Of a DNA stretch of 64,000 bases, positions 44,733 through 53,248 are shown in pieces (within the stretch, counting starts at the first letter, position 1; each line of letters begins with the position of its first letter). The position numbers were made by a program, and so were the translations under genes. Under the pieces are notes generated by a model. It had not been told where the DNA came from. It did no database searches and saw nothing but the letters and a program-made list of their open reading frames with translations. This DNA is from Candidatus Fermentibacterota bacterium (GTDB lineage Bacteria; JAFGKV01), in assembly GCA_016928395.1 (NCBI GenBank), contig JAFGKV010000134.1:1-64000 (forward strand), in the 5' to 3' direction.

Positions 44733-47255
44733 ATGCTTCATTTACTCGCGCTGTGCCTACTATTGATCGGCGGCGGAGAGACCCTCGCACCCGACCAGGA
44801 ACTCTATCTTCAGGGGGCCCAAGCGTTTGACCGTGACGACTTCGGCGTTGCCATGACCAGCTTTGAAGCTCTCCTTCACCGGCACTCCTCTAGCTCGCTG
44901 GCCTGTCCGGCGCACTATGCGCTGGCTGAGACCTACTACAGCCTTCAGCAGTATCAGAAGGCCCTGGCTGAGCTTGATGCGGTAGACTCTCCGTGTGAGA
45001 CCCGGGTAGGTCGCGGCCGGGTTCAATGGCGGAGAGCCTGGGTACTGTACCATCTCGGGCGGCTTCCGGCCGCGGGAGAAGCCTTTCAGCAGGCAAGCAC
45101 GAGCCCCGACCTCTCCGCCAATGATCAAACCGCAGCCATGGTAATGGTCGGTGACGTCGCGATGGAACAGGGCAGGGCTGCCGATGCGCTGTCCGCCTAC
45201 CGGCGCGTCGTCCAGCGCAACATGCCGTCGCCGCTTCTGTGCCAGATTCACTACAAGATCGGGCGAGCAGCACTGACGGAAGGGGCCTTTACCGAGGCCC
45301 AGACTGCGTTCGCCACCGTGGTGCAACTTGACTCCCGTTCCGAATTCGCCGACGATGCCGTCTATGGCCGCGCGTGGGCACTGCGGAAGCAGAAGAAGCA
45401 TGAAGGCGCTCGCGCCGCATGGCATCAGCTCATCGTGACCTATGCGCAATCGCCGCTGGCTCTGGAAGCACGATTCCGGATGGGCGAGGAGTACTATAGC
45501 TTAGGGAAGTATCAGGAAGCCATCATGGCGTTCGATACAGTACCCGCCGCCAGCGATTTTGCCGACCATGCCATGTACTGGAAGGCGTGGGCCGAATACC
45601 GGCTGGACCAGTTCTCGAAGGCCGCATACACGTTCAGCCTCATCCGGACCAGTTTTCCCAGATCCCGGCTGGCCACCGATTCCCAGTTCCGCGCGGCGGA
45701 TGCCCATCGGGAGGCTGGCCAGTATGAACTGGCCTTGCGAGGGTATCGCGTACTGGTGGAAATGAAACCCAGCGAAGAGTATCTCGTCGAGTCGCTCTAT
45801 GGCATGGCGCAATCCGCGGCCTTCAGCGGCGACCTTTCCGCGGCCGAGAACTATCGCACGCAGCTCTTGTCCACGGGAAAGGCCGGCGACTTCGCCCCGC
45901 GGGCATTCTTCGACCTGGGCGTCGCCGCCTACAACCGCAAGCAGTACGGGCGTGCCATCCGGGAGTTCTCCACGCTCCTCTCCCAGTACCCCGCCCACAG
46001 CCTGGCGAACGAAACCTGGTACCACTTGGGGTTGAGCCACTTGCGCGATGAGCGTTATGGCGAGGCCAGAAACGCGTTCCAGCGCACCATCAAGGCTGCG
46101 CCCAACAGCGAGACCGCCTCTCTGGCGGCCTATCAGTTGGGCTGGGCGTACTTCCGTGATGGCGAGTTTGACCGCGCCGCCGAGCAGTTCAATGAGGTGA
46201 GCAGACGGGGCGGCCCCCGGGCCACAGACGCCCTGTATCGCTCTGGCGACGCTCTGTACAACGCCGGCCGATACACAGACGCCATCGCAGTGTATCAACA
46301 AGTCATCGACATGGCCCCGGGCTCTGAGCTGGCTGCCACGGCCCAGAACTCCATCGGGTGGTGTTATGAACGGCTGAGCCGGCCGGCCGAGGCCATTGGC
46401 GCCTTCCATGTGGTCGTCGATCGCTACCCCCAGAGCCTTGTGTGGGACGACTCTGCCTACAAGATTGCCGAATACTACCACGGTGCCGGAGACTACACGC
46501 TGTCGATTCCTATCCTCGAGGCGTTGCGCAGCGCCCCGGGTTCGCCTTTCTGGGAGAGCAGCCTGCTGATGCTGGGCAGCGATCTCTGGAAGACTGGCCG
46601 TAAGCGTGAGGCTCGAAGCGTGATCGAGTCTCTCCTGTCCAGGAGAGACTCGCCTCTCAGGCCCGACGGTCTGCTACTGCTCGCCGACGCCAGTTGGGAT
46701 GATCGTGACTGGGACCAGGCTCAGGCCCGCTATGCGCAATTCGCCGAGGAGTACCCTTCCAGTGAATCAGCCGCCCTGGCGTTCCTGCGTGTGGCGGAAT
46801 CCTATGCTGCACAAGAACTCTGGGACAAGGCAGCCGAGGCGTTCACCCGCGCTTCCGTGGCCGGAGCGCCTCGCGCCTCCTGCCTCGCGGGCACCTGCAA
46901 GGCAGCGGCCAACGTAGGCCGATGCGCCGAGGCCGAGAACGCCGCGCGAACAATGGAGACAGACTTCCCCACCGACGCCCGAACCGCCGACGCCCAGTTC
47001 TGGGCCGGGAACTGCTATGTAGGCACGGGAGACGATGAAACGGCCGCGCGCCTCCTACTTAAGGTGCCCATCTTGTATCCTGACAGTGACCAGGCTGACG
47101 ACGCCCTGCTGCTGGCAGCCCGTGCACGGTTGAGGCAGGGCCGCGGCGACCAGGCAGAGCGGCATCTTCGGCTCCTTCTCGAGAAGTACCCTGCCTCGGA
47201 GCTGCGAGGACAGGCTGAAAGGCTCCTGGCATCCATGGAAGGGGGGACACGATGA
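44733..47255 (+). CDS. Second large periplasmic TPR protein (840 aa)
   Basis: It starts with a short signal segment (MLHLLALCLLLIGGGETLA) and continues as TPR-like helical repeats to the end (QGAQAFDRDDFGVAMTSFEALL, YYSLQQYQKALAELDAV, FDLGVAAYNRKQYGRAIREFSTLLSQYPAH, YHLGLSHLRDERYGEARNAFQ). Some 20 units are visible, closely alike in form to the preceding protein, which suggests an old duplication and divergence. Only 2 bases separate the two genes. Its end overlaps the next gene by 4 bases (ATGA). A role as a scaffold between the inner-membrane Ton complex and outer-membrane partners is inferred from context only. Confidence 0.8.
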   Translation: MLHLLALCLLLIGGGETLAPDQELYLQGAQAFDRDDFGVAMTSFEALLHRHSSSSLACPAHYALAETYYSLQQYQKALAELDAVDSPCETRVGRGRVQWRRAWVLYHLGRLPAAGEAFQQASTSPDLSANDQTAAMVMVGDVAMEQGRAADALSAYRRVVQRNMPSPLLCQIHYKIGRAALTEGAFTEAQTAFATVVQLDSRSEFADDAVYGRAWALRKQKKHEGARAAWHQLIVTYAQSPLALEARFRMGEEYYSLGKYQEAIMAFDTVPAASDFADHAMYWKAWAEYRLDQFSKAAYTFSLIRTSFPRSRLATDSQFRAADAHREAGQYELALRGYRVLVEMKPSEEYLVESLYGMAQSAAFSGDLSAAENYRTQLLSTGKAGDFAPRAFFDLGVAAYNRKQYGRAIREFSTLLSQYPAHSLANETWYHLGLSHLRDERYGEARNAFQRTIKAAPNSETASLAAYQLGWAYFRDGEFDRAAEQFNEVSRRGGPRATDALYRSGDALYNAGRYTDAIAVYQQVIDMAPGSELAATAQNSIGWCYERLSRPAEAIGAFHVVVDRYPQSLVWDDSAYKIAEYYHGAGDYTLSIPILEALRSAPGSPFWESSLLMLGSDLWKTGRKREARSVIESLLSRRDSPLRPDGLLLLADASWDDRDWDQAQARYAQFAEEYPSSESAALAFLRVAESYAAQELWDKAAEAFTRASVAGAPRASCLAGTCKAAANVGRCAEAENAARTMETDFPTDARTADAQFWAGNCYVGTGDDETAARLLLKVPILYPDSDQADDALLLAARARLRQGRGDQAERHLRLLLEKYPASELRGQAERLLASMEGGTR

Positions 47256-48568
47256 GACGGTGGCTGATCCCCCTTGTCTTCGCGGGGGCGCTCCACGCAC
47301 AGACACCGTCGGTGGCGCAACCGGGAAAGATCGAGCCGCCTGAGGAAGAGATAACGGTCTTCGGCGAGCAGAAGCAACGCCTCCAGATGCGTCGCGATGC
47401 CCGCGAACTGGCCCTTCTTGAGGAGTCTCTGCGAACTCGATTCGGGCTCAATCGTCCAAGTGCGTCTCCCGATCGACTTCTCGACCGTGGGGTCGTTCTC
47501 CTGAATTGCGCGGGACTGGAAGCCCAGTCACGGCCCGGAGGAGCGGAGGTCTTCATTGACGGCAGCATAGCCGGCGAGACTCCAGTGTCAGCGAGCGGTC
47601 TTCCCAGCGGCCGTCATATCGTGGCCATGCGGCACCGCGGGTACGAACTGTGGACCGCCCCGGTGCTTTTCCCGCCTTGGGGTACCGCACGAGTCACCGC
47701 CAGCTTGGACCGGAGAATCTCCTACGAACTCAGCGCCGTGTGGCGAACCGAAGACGCCCAGGATCGGCCCAGTGGTCTGGCTGTGCTTCGACCGGGAGAG
47801 GTGTTTGTATCGGGTGGCGGCACGGTGAAGCTGTGGGCGCGAGGCAAACCTCAACGAGATCTTCGCGCCGACGGGATGGTTGAGCCAAGGGGTATGGCCC
47901 TCTCACCCTCGAAACAGCATTTGTACGTAGCGGATCCTGGATGCCATACCGTCTGGTGTATCGATGCCGCGACCGGCCGCCTCATACGGCGCCTTACCGA
48001 AGGAAGCGGTCAACCCCTCCATCAGCCCACCGATGTTGCCGTGGCGGAAGACGGACGTGTCCTGGTGTGCGATTCGGGCAATCACCGATTGGTCTGGTTC
48101 AACGCCGACGGCCAATGGGTGGAGACGTGGGGAAAACGGGGGGATGACCAGGGGATGTTTCGGCATCCCGAGGGCGCCGCCATCGATGAGAACGGCGCGG
48201 TGTACGTTGCCGACTGGGGAAACAACCGTATTCAAGTACTGGCACCCAAGGGGGCAGTGCTGCGTGTGTTTGGCCAGCAGGGCATGGCACCGGGGCAACT
48301 CCAGGGACCGACAGAAGTATGCCTTGAGGAAGGGGGCTACCTGCTGGTCGTAGATTCGTTCAACGATCGGGTGCAGCGGTTCAGGCGTGACGGCACTATT
48401 GTCAGCGTGCTTCCGGAGGCTCGCGGCCTCGGCACCTTCACCAAACCATTCAGCGCCGCATTGGATCCCTCGGGGCTCGTCTATGTCACCCAACGCGACC
48501 GTCACGGCATTTTGGTGCTGCGACAAGTGTGGGAGCAGGGGTACATGAGCGCCGTGCTCAGGCCCTGA
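47252..48568 (+). CDS. Exported PEGA-domain plus NHL-propeller protein
   Basis: A 438-aa protein with a signal peptide (1-16). After a helical stretch rich in Glu/Arg (25-65) comes a PEGA-like domain (RPGGAEVFIDGSIAGETPVSASGLPSGRHIVAMRHRGYE, about 90-130). The rest is an NHL propeller: PRGMALSPSKQHLYVADPGCHTV, PTDVAVAEDGRVLVCDSGNHRLVWF, PEGAAIDENGAVYVADWGNNRIQVL, PTEVCLEEGGYLLVVDSFNDRVQRF. PEGA domains commonly bind peptidoglycan-associated or S-layer proteins and NHL propellers bind proteins or RNA. Its 4-base overlap with the TPR gene puts it in the same operon. Exact function unknown. Confidence 0.82.
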   Translation: MRRWLIPLVFAGALHAQTPSVAQPGKIEPPEEEITVFGEQKQRLQMRRDARELALLEESLRTRFGLNRPSASPDRLLDRGVVLLNCAGLEAQSRPGGAEVFIDGSIAGETPVSASGLPSGRHIVAMRHRGYELWTAPVLFPPWGTARVTASLDRRISYELSAVWRTEDAQDRPSGLAVLRPGEVFVSGGGTVKLWARGKPQRDLRADGMVEPRGMALSPSKQHLYVADPGCHTVWCIDAATGRLIRRLTEGSGQPLHQPTDVAVAEDGRVLVCDSGNHRLVWFNADGQWVETWGKRGDDQGMFRHPEGAAIDENGAVYVADWGNNRIQVLAPKGAVLRVFGQQGMAPGQLQGPTEVCLEEGGYLLVVDSFNDRVQRFRRDGTIVSVLPEARGLGTFTKPFSAALDPSGLVYVTQRDRHGILVLRQVWEQGYMSAVLRP

Positions 48569-48578
48569 AGCATCTCGA

Positions 48579-49073
48579 ATGCGGATCGCGGCGTGTGTTC
48601 TCCTGCTTGCTGCCTGTGGGGGCTGTTATTCCTTTTCTGCCCGAACCTCGACCCGCATACGCTCCGTGGCCGTTCCCTTTTTCGAGAACCACAGCGGGCG
48701 CTTTGGGCTGGAGGGATTAGTCACCGAAGCGGTTGCCAAGGGGTTCCTTGATGATGGTGATCTTCGAGTCGTGGATGAGCGGTCCGCTGACTCAGTGCTA
48801 CGGGGTATCATCACGGGGTACGACCACAAGGCTGCCGTGTATGACCAGAGTGAGCAGGTCAGCACCATGCGCGTCACCATCACGGTCGACGTCATCTACC
48901 GTGATCTCACCAAAGGCACCGTGGTCTGGGAGCAGAAGGGGCTGTCCGCATGGGGGCAGTACCGTCTTGTGACGTCGGCGGAAGGACCGGCGCAGACCGA
49001 GGAGGACGGCCAGGTTGAGGCGATACGCCGCCTGGTTCAGGAGATCTTGGCTCGCTCCATCGAGACATGGTGA
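48579..49073 (+). CDS. lptE: LPS-assembly lipoprotein LptE
   Basis: A 164-aa lipoprotein. The signal ends LLLAACGGC, with the lipid-bearing Cys at residue 13 or 16. The body reads SVAVPFFENHSGRFGLEGLVTEAVAKGFLDDGDLRVVDERSADSVLRGIITGY. This is the LptE/RlpB pattern of FCB-type genomes ('i.sIaVp.f.N.t...gle..lt.al...f......l.vv....ADa.l.G.I..y'). LptE plugs the LptD barrel that inserts lipopolysaccharide in the outer membrane. lptD is not in the window. It overlaps the acyltransferase gene by 7 bases, a functionally sensible pairing. Confidence 0.85.
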   Translation: MRIAACVLLLAACGGCYSFSARTSTRIRSVAVPFFENHSGRFGLEGLVTEAVAKGFLDDGDLRVVDERSADSVLRGIITGYDHKAAVYDQSEQVSTMRVTITVDVIYRDLTKGTVVWEQKGLSAWGQYRLVTSAEGPAQTEEDGQVEAIRRLVQEILARSIETW

Positions 49074-50038
49074 AGCCAAAACGGTGGCGCCATCGGGGAG
49101 AATGGTGGTTGCTTCGGGGAACCCTTGCCGCCACGAGGCATCTCCCTCGGCGCGTGTATCCCACCGTGGCAAGATGCCTGGGGGCAGCGGCCTTCGACGT
49201 GTTTCGCCTCAGACGCCGCGTGGTGGAGCACAACCTGACACGGGCATTCGGCGGTGAAATGCAGTCGCCTCAGCGCCGACGCGTCGGCAGGAAATGCTAC
49301 CAGGAATTGGCTCTGGGAGCGCTGGAGATGGCGGCACTGCACCACAAGGGAGCCGCTCATGTGCTAGAGACCTGTCGGATCCGGGGGGGGCGCGAGCATC
49401 TGGATCAGGTGCGCTCCGGCAAATCGGGGTGCATCCTCGTGACAGGCCACTTCGGCAACTGGGAGTACCTCGCAGGAGCCCTGGCCGTATGGGGCGTGCC
49501 GGTCAGCGCGGTGGGCGCACCGATGAGGAACCCACTGGTAGACCGCTGGCTCACGTCGCTGCGCACCGGGCTAGGAATCGAGATACTGCGTACGGGCCGC
49601 GGGTCGGGCCGGGCCGCGCTTCGTGCTCTGCGGGCCGGCCGAGCCGTGCTCCTGCTGATAGATCAAGACGCCCGCAACCACGGCATGTTTGTGGATTTCT
49701 TCGGCATCCCCGCCAGCACCCACGTTGGGGCTGCCGTTTTGGCTCACCACACCGGTGCCCCAGTATTTCCTTGCAGGATAGACCGCGATGGCCTGCGTCA
49801 CGTTGTGTCCGTCTATCCCCCCTTGACGCTTTCCCATGCGGGCGGCAAGTCCGCCATTCTCGACACCACACAGGCAATCACGACCATGCTGGAATCGTGG
49901 ATACGAGAGCGCCCCGCATCGTGGTTTTGGCCCCACCGGAGGTTCAAGACCCAACCGCCCTCTCCGTGCACTCCCCTGCCCTTCACCGCTGGAAAAGGAG
50001 CCCAATGTGGAGCGAACCTTGCTCATCATCAAACCTGA
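49067..50038 (+). CDS. LpxL/HtrB-like lysophospholipid or lipid A acyltransferase
   Basis: A 323-aa enzyme of the LpxL/HtrB family. The acyltransferase motif is H128-x4-E133 in TGHFGNWEYLAG. Later motifs include GRGSGRAALRALRAGRAVLLLIDQDARNHGMFVDFFG ('l..l..G..v....Dq.....g..v.FfG'), PASTHVGAAVLAHHTGAPVFP and the closing WFWPHRRFKT, normal for the family. It should transfer an acyl chain to lipid A precursor or another lipid at the inner membrane. The start overlaps lptE by 7 bases. Its end overlaps ndk by 32 bases, since ndk's start lies inside this reading frame. Confidence 0.88.
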   Translation: MVKPKRWRHRGEWWLLRGTLAATRHLPRRVYPTVARCLGAAAFDVFRLRRRVVEHNLTRAFGGEMQSPQRRRVGRKCYQELALGALEMAALHHKGAAHVLETCRIRGGREHLDQVRSGKSGCILVTGHFGNWEYLAGALAVWGVPVSAVGAPMRNPLVDRWLTSLRTGLGIEILRTGRGSGRAALRALRAGRAVLLLIDQDARNHGMFVDFFGIPASTHVGAAVLAHHTGAPVFPCRIDRDGLRHVVSVYPPLTLSHAGGKSAILDTTQAITTMLESWIRERPASWFWPHRRFKTQPPSPCTPLPFTAGKGAQCGANLAHHQT

Positions 50039-50438
50039 TGCTGTGGCCGCCGGGCGAATCGCCGATGTCCTCTCAATGGTGAGCGACGCCGGGCTCCGAC
50101 TGGTGGCATTGGAGATGCGCTGTCTGGCCGAGGCCGAAGTCCGGGGATTCTATGCCTTACACCAGGGTAAGGACTTCTTTGAGCCCCTTGTGCGCTTCAT
50201 GACTTCCGGACCGGTGGTGCTCTGCGCAGTGGCGGGCGAGGATGCCGTGTCGTCTTTGCGTGCATTGGTGGGCGTGACGGATCCCACAGAGGCCGCGGCA
50301 GGCACGGTTCGAGCCTCATTCGGTACCACCATCCAGAGAAATGCGGTGCATGCATCTGACAGCACGGAGACCGGTATGACGGAAACCGCCTTCTTCTTTC
50401 CCGAGGCCAGGCTCCTTCTCGGTGGTTTCACGGCTTGA
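50007..50438 (+). CDS. ndk: Nucleoside diphosphate kinase
   Basis: A 143-aa NDK that passes the gamma phosphate between nucleoside triphosphates through a phospho-histidine. ERTLLIIKPDAVAAG is the classic N-terminus and the active His115 is in RNAVHASDS, the family's 'N..HgSDs' motif with Ala instead of Gly. The length is normal. The GTG start at 50007 follows AAAAGGAG by 6 bases and is 32 bases inside the acyltransferase gene. Longer readings of this frame upstream are not protein-like. Confidence 0.95.
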   Translation: MERTLLIIKPDAVAAGRIADVLSMVSDAGLRLVALEMRCLAEAEVRGFYALHQGKDFFEPLVRFMTSGPVVLCAVAGEDAVSSLRALVGVTDPTEAAAGTVRASFGTTIQRNAVHASDSTETGMTETAFFFPEARLLLGGFTA

Positions 50439-50462
50439 CAGGAATCGGAGAGACAAGGTAAC

Positions 50463-51044
50463 ATGAGCCCTCTCGAGTTGGATATACCGGGTGCGACCAC
50501 GGTTGCCTTCACGACGGTGCTGCCCGTCGACGGCGCGCTGCTTGAGCTGGAGGGGGCGGGCGTTTCGTTCTCAGCTGCCGGTCGTGTCACCGTTGAGGTC
50601 GCGCCTGTCAATGAAGGATTCCTGGTGACGGGGATACTGGAAATTCCCGTGGAACTGGCGTGCAGCAGATGCCTTGCCCCCGCTGAACATCGTATCCTTG
50701 AGCACTTTCGGATCGTCTTGAGTAGAGACTCGTCCGCTGGCGATGCCGATGATGAATGGGTGTTCTTCGCCCACGATGAGCGCACATTCGACTTGGCGCC
50801 ATTGGTTCGTGACCTCATCATCGTCGCATTGCCGGCCAAACCACTGTGTGACGATCGCTGTCTTGGCCTGTGCCCCGTCTGCGGGAGCGACCGGAACCAG
50901 ACGCGTTGCCACTGCATCAACTCTACCATTGACCCTCGTTGGGCGGGACTCCTGCCGCTGGCGGTCAATGGGGACGTATCGCCCGATAAGGAGGAGGCCA
51001 GTCATGGCACTACCGAAGAGGAAGATATCCAAGACCAGGCGTGA
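50463..51044 (+). CDS. yceD: YceD/DUF177 family protein
   Basis: A 193-aa protein with the DUF177 (YceD, 23S rRNA accumulation-related) layout. An N-terminal beta region precedes LEIPVELACSRCLAPAEH, then an acidic linker, and then PLCDDRCLGLCPVCGSDRNQTRCHC. These give a C-x2-C pair and a downstream cysteine cluster, as in many bacterial DUF177 proteins. The order yceD-rpmF-plsX is one of the most conserved bacterial gene orders and supports the call. Its end overlaps rpmF by 41 bases, which is longer than usual. Confidence 0.9.
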   Translation: MSPLELDIPGATTVAFTTVLPVDGALLELEGAGVSFSAAGRVTVEVAPVNEGFLVTGILEIPVELACSRCLAPAEHRILEHFRIVLSRDSSAGDADDEWVFFAHDERTFDLAPLVRDLIIVALPAKPLCDDRCLGLCPVCGSDRNQTRCHCINSTIDPRWAGLLPLAVNGDVSPDKEEASHGTTEEEDIQDQA

Positions 51045-51186
51045 CAAGCGCCGAACTCATTGGGTGCTCGATGCCCCGACGACGAACGCATGTCCCAAGT
51101 GCCACCAGCCACGGCATCCCCACCGGGTATGCCCTCATTGTGGTTACTATAAGGGAAGCCAGATCCTGGAGATCAAGGAGACCTGA
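51004..51186 (+). CDS. rpmF: Ribosomal protein L32
   Basis: A 60-aa protein matching bacterial L32: MALPKRKISKTRRDKRRTHW at the start, then a zinc site NACPKCHQPRHPHRVCPHCGYYKGSQIL. The four-cysteine (C+) form is seen as CPKC...CPHC. The ATG at 51004 follows AGGAGGCCAGTC, a strong ribosome site inside the end of yceD. It is a structural part of the large ribosomal subunit. The gene is short and lies wholly in a different frame from yceD. Confidence 0.95.
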   Translation: MALPKRKISKTRRDKRRTHWVLDAPTTNACPKCHQPRHPHRVCPHCGYYKGSQILEIKET

Positions 51187-51212
51187 CCCGGGTGCGTCCC
51201 GGTGAGGTTCCC

Positions 51213-52262
51213 GTGCAGACCGTGACCGTCGGTGTAGACGCCATGGGGGGTGACTTGGGTCCCCGCCCCGTGGTCGAAGGAACGGTCCGCGCCATCCGGG
51301 AATTGGGCGACGAGATCCGTGTGGCCCTCGTCGGCAACCAGGATGCGGTATGGTCGGAACTAGCCCGTTTGCATGCAGAGGATCTTCCCCTGACCGTGAT
51401 CCACGCCACTGACAGGGTGTCCATGGACGAGGACCCGGTACGAGCACTGAGGCGCAAGAAGGATTCCTCCCTCCATATACTGGCGCGGATGCATGCCGGG
51501 GGAGAAATCCACGCCATGATCAGCCCGGGCTCCACAGGGGCCGTGGTCGCGTGCGCGCAGCTGGCCCTGGGAAAACTGGCAGGAGTGAGCAAGCCTGCCA
51601 TCGCAAGCTTTCTTCCTACGATGCGGGGAAACTCAGTAGTGGTTGACGTCGGTGCGTCTCCTGACTGTCGCCCGCACAACCTCCTTCAGTTCGCCATCAT
51701 GGGCTCCCTGTATGCCAGTCTAGTGCTGCGCCTGCCGCGACCCAGGGTTGGGCTGCTGTCCATAGGCGAGGAGCGGGAAAAGGGCAATGAGCTCTCTCGG
51801 GCGGCGCACCGTTTGCTGGAACGATCGGGATTGAACTTCGTTGGAAATCTCGAGGGGCGGGATGTCTTGCAGGGCAAGGCCGACGTCTTGGTGTGCGACG
51901 GATTCGTCGGGAATGTGGTGCTCAAGCTGACGGAAGGCGCCTTGACCTTCTTCGCCAACCGGATCCGCCGGGAGATGATGGGTAGCATTGCCGCGCGGTT
52001 CGGCTCCTGGTTACTCAAACCGTCGCTCCTTCGGCTGCGCCGCAGCCTCGATCCCGAGGAGCTAGGAGGAGCGCCTCTTCTTGGCCTGAACGGTATCTGC
52101 ATCGTTGCCCATGGCCACTCCGGCTCGCTGGCCATAATGAATGCTATCCGCATGGCCGTCAGATGTGTGAGACAGGGGGTTAACGAGCACATTCGGGTTC
52201 AGCTTGCGGCTATACCACAAGGATCATGGGTTGATGGCATTGAGGTTGCTCCGTGCAACTAA
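51213..52262 (+). CDS. plsX: Phosphate acyltransferase PlsX
   Basis: About 349 aa. PlsX makes acyl-phosphate from acyl-ACP, the first step of phospholipid synthesis in most bacteria. TVGVDAMGGDLGPRPVVEG is the diagnostic start. Next come ALVGNQDAVW, MISPGSTGAVVACAQLALGKLAG, RPHNLLQFAIMGSLYASLVL, LSIGEEREKGNELSRAAHRLLE and NFVGNLEGRDVLQGKADVLVCDGFVGNVVLKLTEG. GLNGICIVAHGHSGSLAIMNAI closes the chain. I prefer GTG 51213 for GGTGAGG just upstream; GTG 51192 is possible. Its last 10 bases overlap fabD. It is followed directly by fabD, without the fabH that many genomes have between them. Confidence 0.93.
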   Translation: MQTVTVGVDAMGGDLGPRPVVEGTVRAIRELGDEIRVALVGNQDAVWSELARLHAEDLPLTVIHATDRVSMDEDPVRALRRKKDSSLHILARMHAGGEIHAMISPGSTGAVVACAQLALGKLAGVSKPAIASFLPTMRGNSVVVDVGASPDCRPHNLLQFAIMGSLYASLVLRLPRPRVGLLSIGEEREKGNELSRAAHRLLERSGLNFVGNLEGRDVLQGKADVLVCDGFVGNVVLKLTEGALTFFANRIRREMMGSIAARFGSWLLKPSLLRLRRSLDPEELGGAPLLGLNGICIVAHGHSGSLAIMNAIRMAVRCVRQGVNEHIRVQLAAIPQGSWVDGIEVAPCN

Positions 52263-53248
52263 TCGATGGGTTCCTGTTCCCCGGCCAGGGGTCGCAGCAT
52301 GTCGGCATGGGCCGGGAACTGGCGTCGCGGTGCGCCTCGGCCAAGGCGGTCTTCGAGATGGCCGACGACATCATGGCGACCCCCCTTACGCGCATCATGT
52401 GGGAGGGTCCCGAGGCTGCCTTGAGGGAGACGGTCTTCACCCAACCGGCCATTCTCGCCCATAGCCTGGCGTTGCTCGCGACAATCCACGAGATCTACGG
52501 CGAAGTGATTCCCGCTGTGGTCGCAGGTCATAGCCTTGGCGAATACTCCGCTCTAGTGGCGGCAGGAGTACTGACGCCCTGTGCCGCGCTTCGCATTGTG
52601 AAGCGGCGCGGGGAACTCATGCATCGGGCCGGCGAGACCCGGCAAGGGGCCATGGCCGCGGTGCTGGGGTTGGACACGCCAGGAGTCCTCCATGTTCTCG
52701 AGGCGGCCCAAGGAGCAGGAATCGTAGTGGCCGCCAATCTGAACGCGCCCGATCAAACCGTGATATCGGGCGTTCCAGTCGCCGTCGACGAGGCCATGAA
52801 GTTGGCCTTCGAGGCCGGCGCTGCCCGGGTCGTGCCCCTGGCGGTCAGCGGGGCGTTTCATTCGCCGTTGATGGCGGGAGTGGCCAGCGAGCTGGCTTCC
52901 GTGGTACATTCGGTCGAGTTCGCTGAGCCCGCGTGCCCGGTCGTGCCCAATGTCACTGGCGCATTGACCACCAGCCCAGCGGAGCTCCGACGATGCCTGC
53001 TCCTGCAAATCGAGAGCCCGGTACGATGGTGCGACTCCATGAGGGCCATGGCGGGCAGTGGTACGCGGACATTCCTGGAGTTGGGCCCCGGCCGGGTACT
53101 GGCCGGACTCGCAAAGCGGATCGACCGAAGCGTGTCGGTGCGATCAGTCTCCGATCTAGACGCCCTGACCACATGGGACGGATTCAGGGAATCTCCTCGA
53201 CAAGAAGGCTTGACCATAGAAGGAAAGGAAAAGCGCAGAGATGCTTGA
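52253..53248 (+). CDS. fabD: Malonyl-CoA:ACP transacylase
   Basis: A 331-aa enzyme that loads malonate on ACP. LFPGQGSQHVGMG is the N-terminal signature. The catalytic Ser94 lies in GHSLGEYSAL, with His203 in SGAFHSPLM and the oxyanion Gln11 in the N-terminal GQGSQ. The last 30 residues extend a little past the usual end. GTG 52253 starts 10 bases inside plsX and its stop lies 8 bases inside fabG, so the fab genes are translationally coupled. Confidence 0.95.
   Translation: MQLIDGFLFPGQGSQHVGMGRELASRCASAKAVFEMADDIMATPLTRIMWEGPEAALRETVFTQPAILAHSLALLATIHEIYGEVIPAVVAGHSLGEYSALVAAGVLTPCAALRIVKRRGELMHRAGETRQGAMAAVLGLDTPGVLHVLEAAQGAGIVVAANLNAPDQTVISGVPVAVDEAMKLAFEAGAARVVPLAVSGAFHSPLMAGVASELASVVHSVEFAEPACPVVPNVTGALTTSPAELRRCLLLQIESPVRWCDSMRAMAGSGTRTFLELGPGRVLAGLAKRIDRSVSVRSVSDLDALTTWDGFRESPRQEGLTIEGKEKRRDA

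Noticed and set aside
45501-46481. A 326-codon antisense frame inside the second TPR gene
   Set aside because: It is a mirror of the TPR repeats and has no recognisable domain.
50150-50968. A 272-codon minus-strand frame over ndk and yceD
   Set aside because: Both plus-strand genes are certain; the antisense frame is Ser/Thr-rich nonsense.
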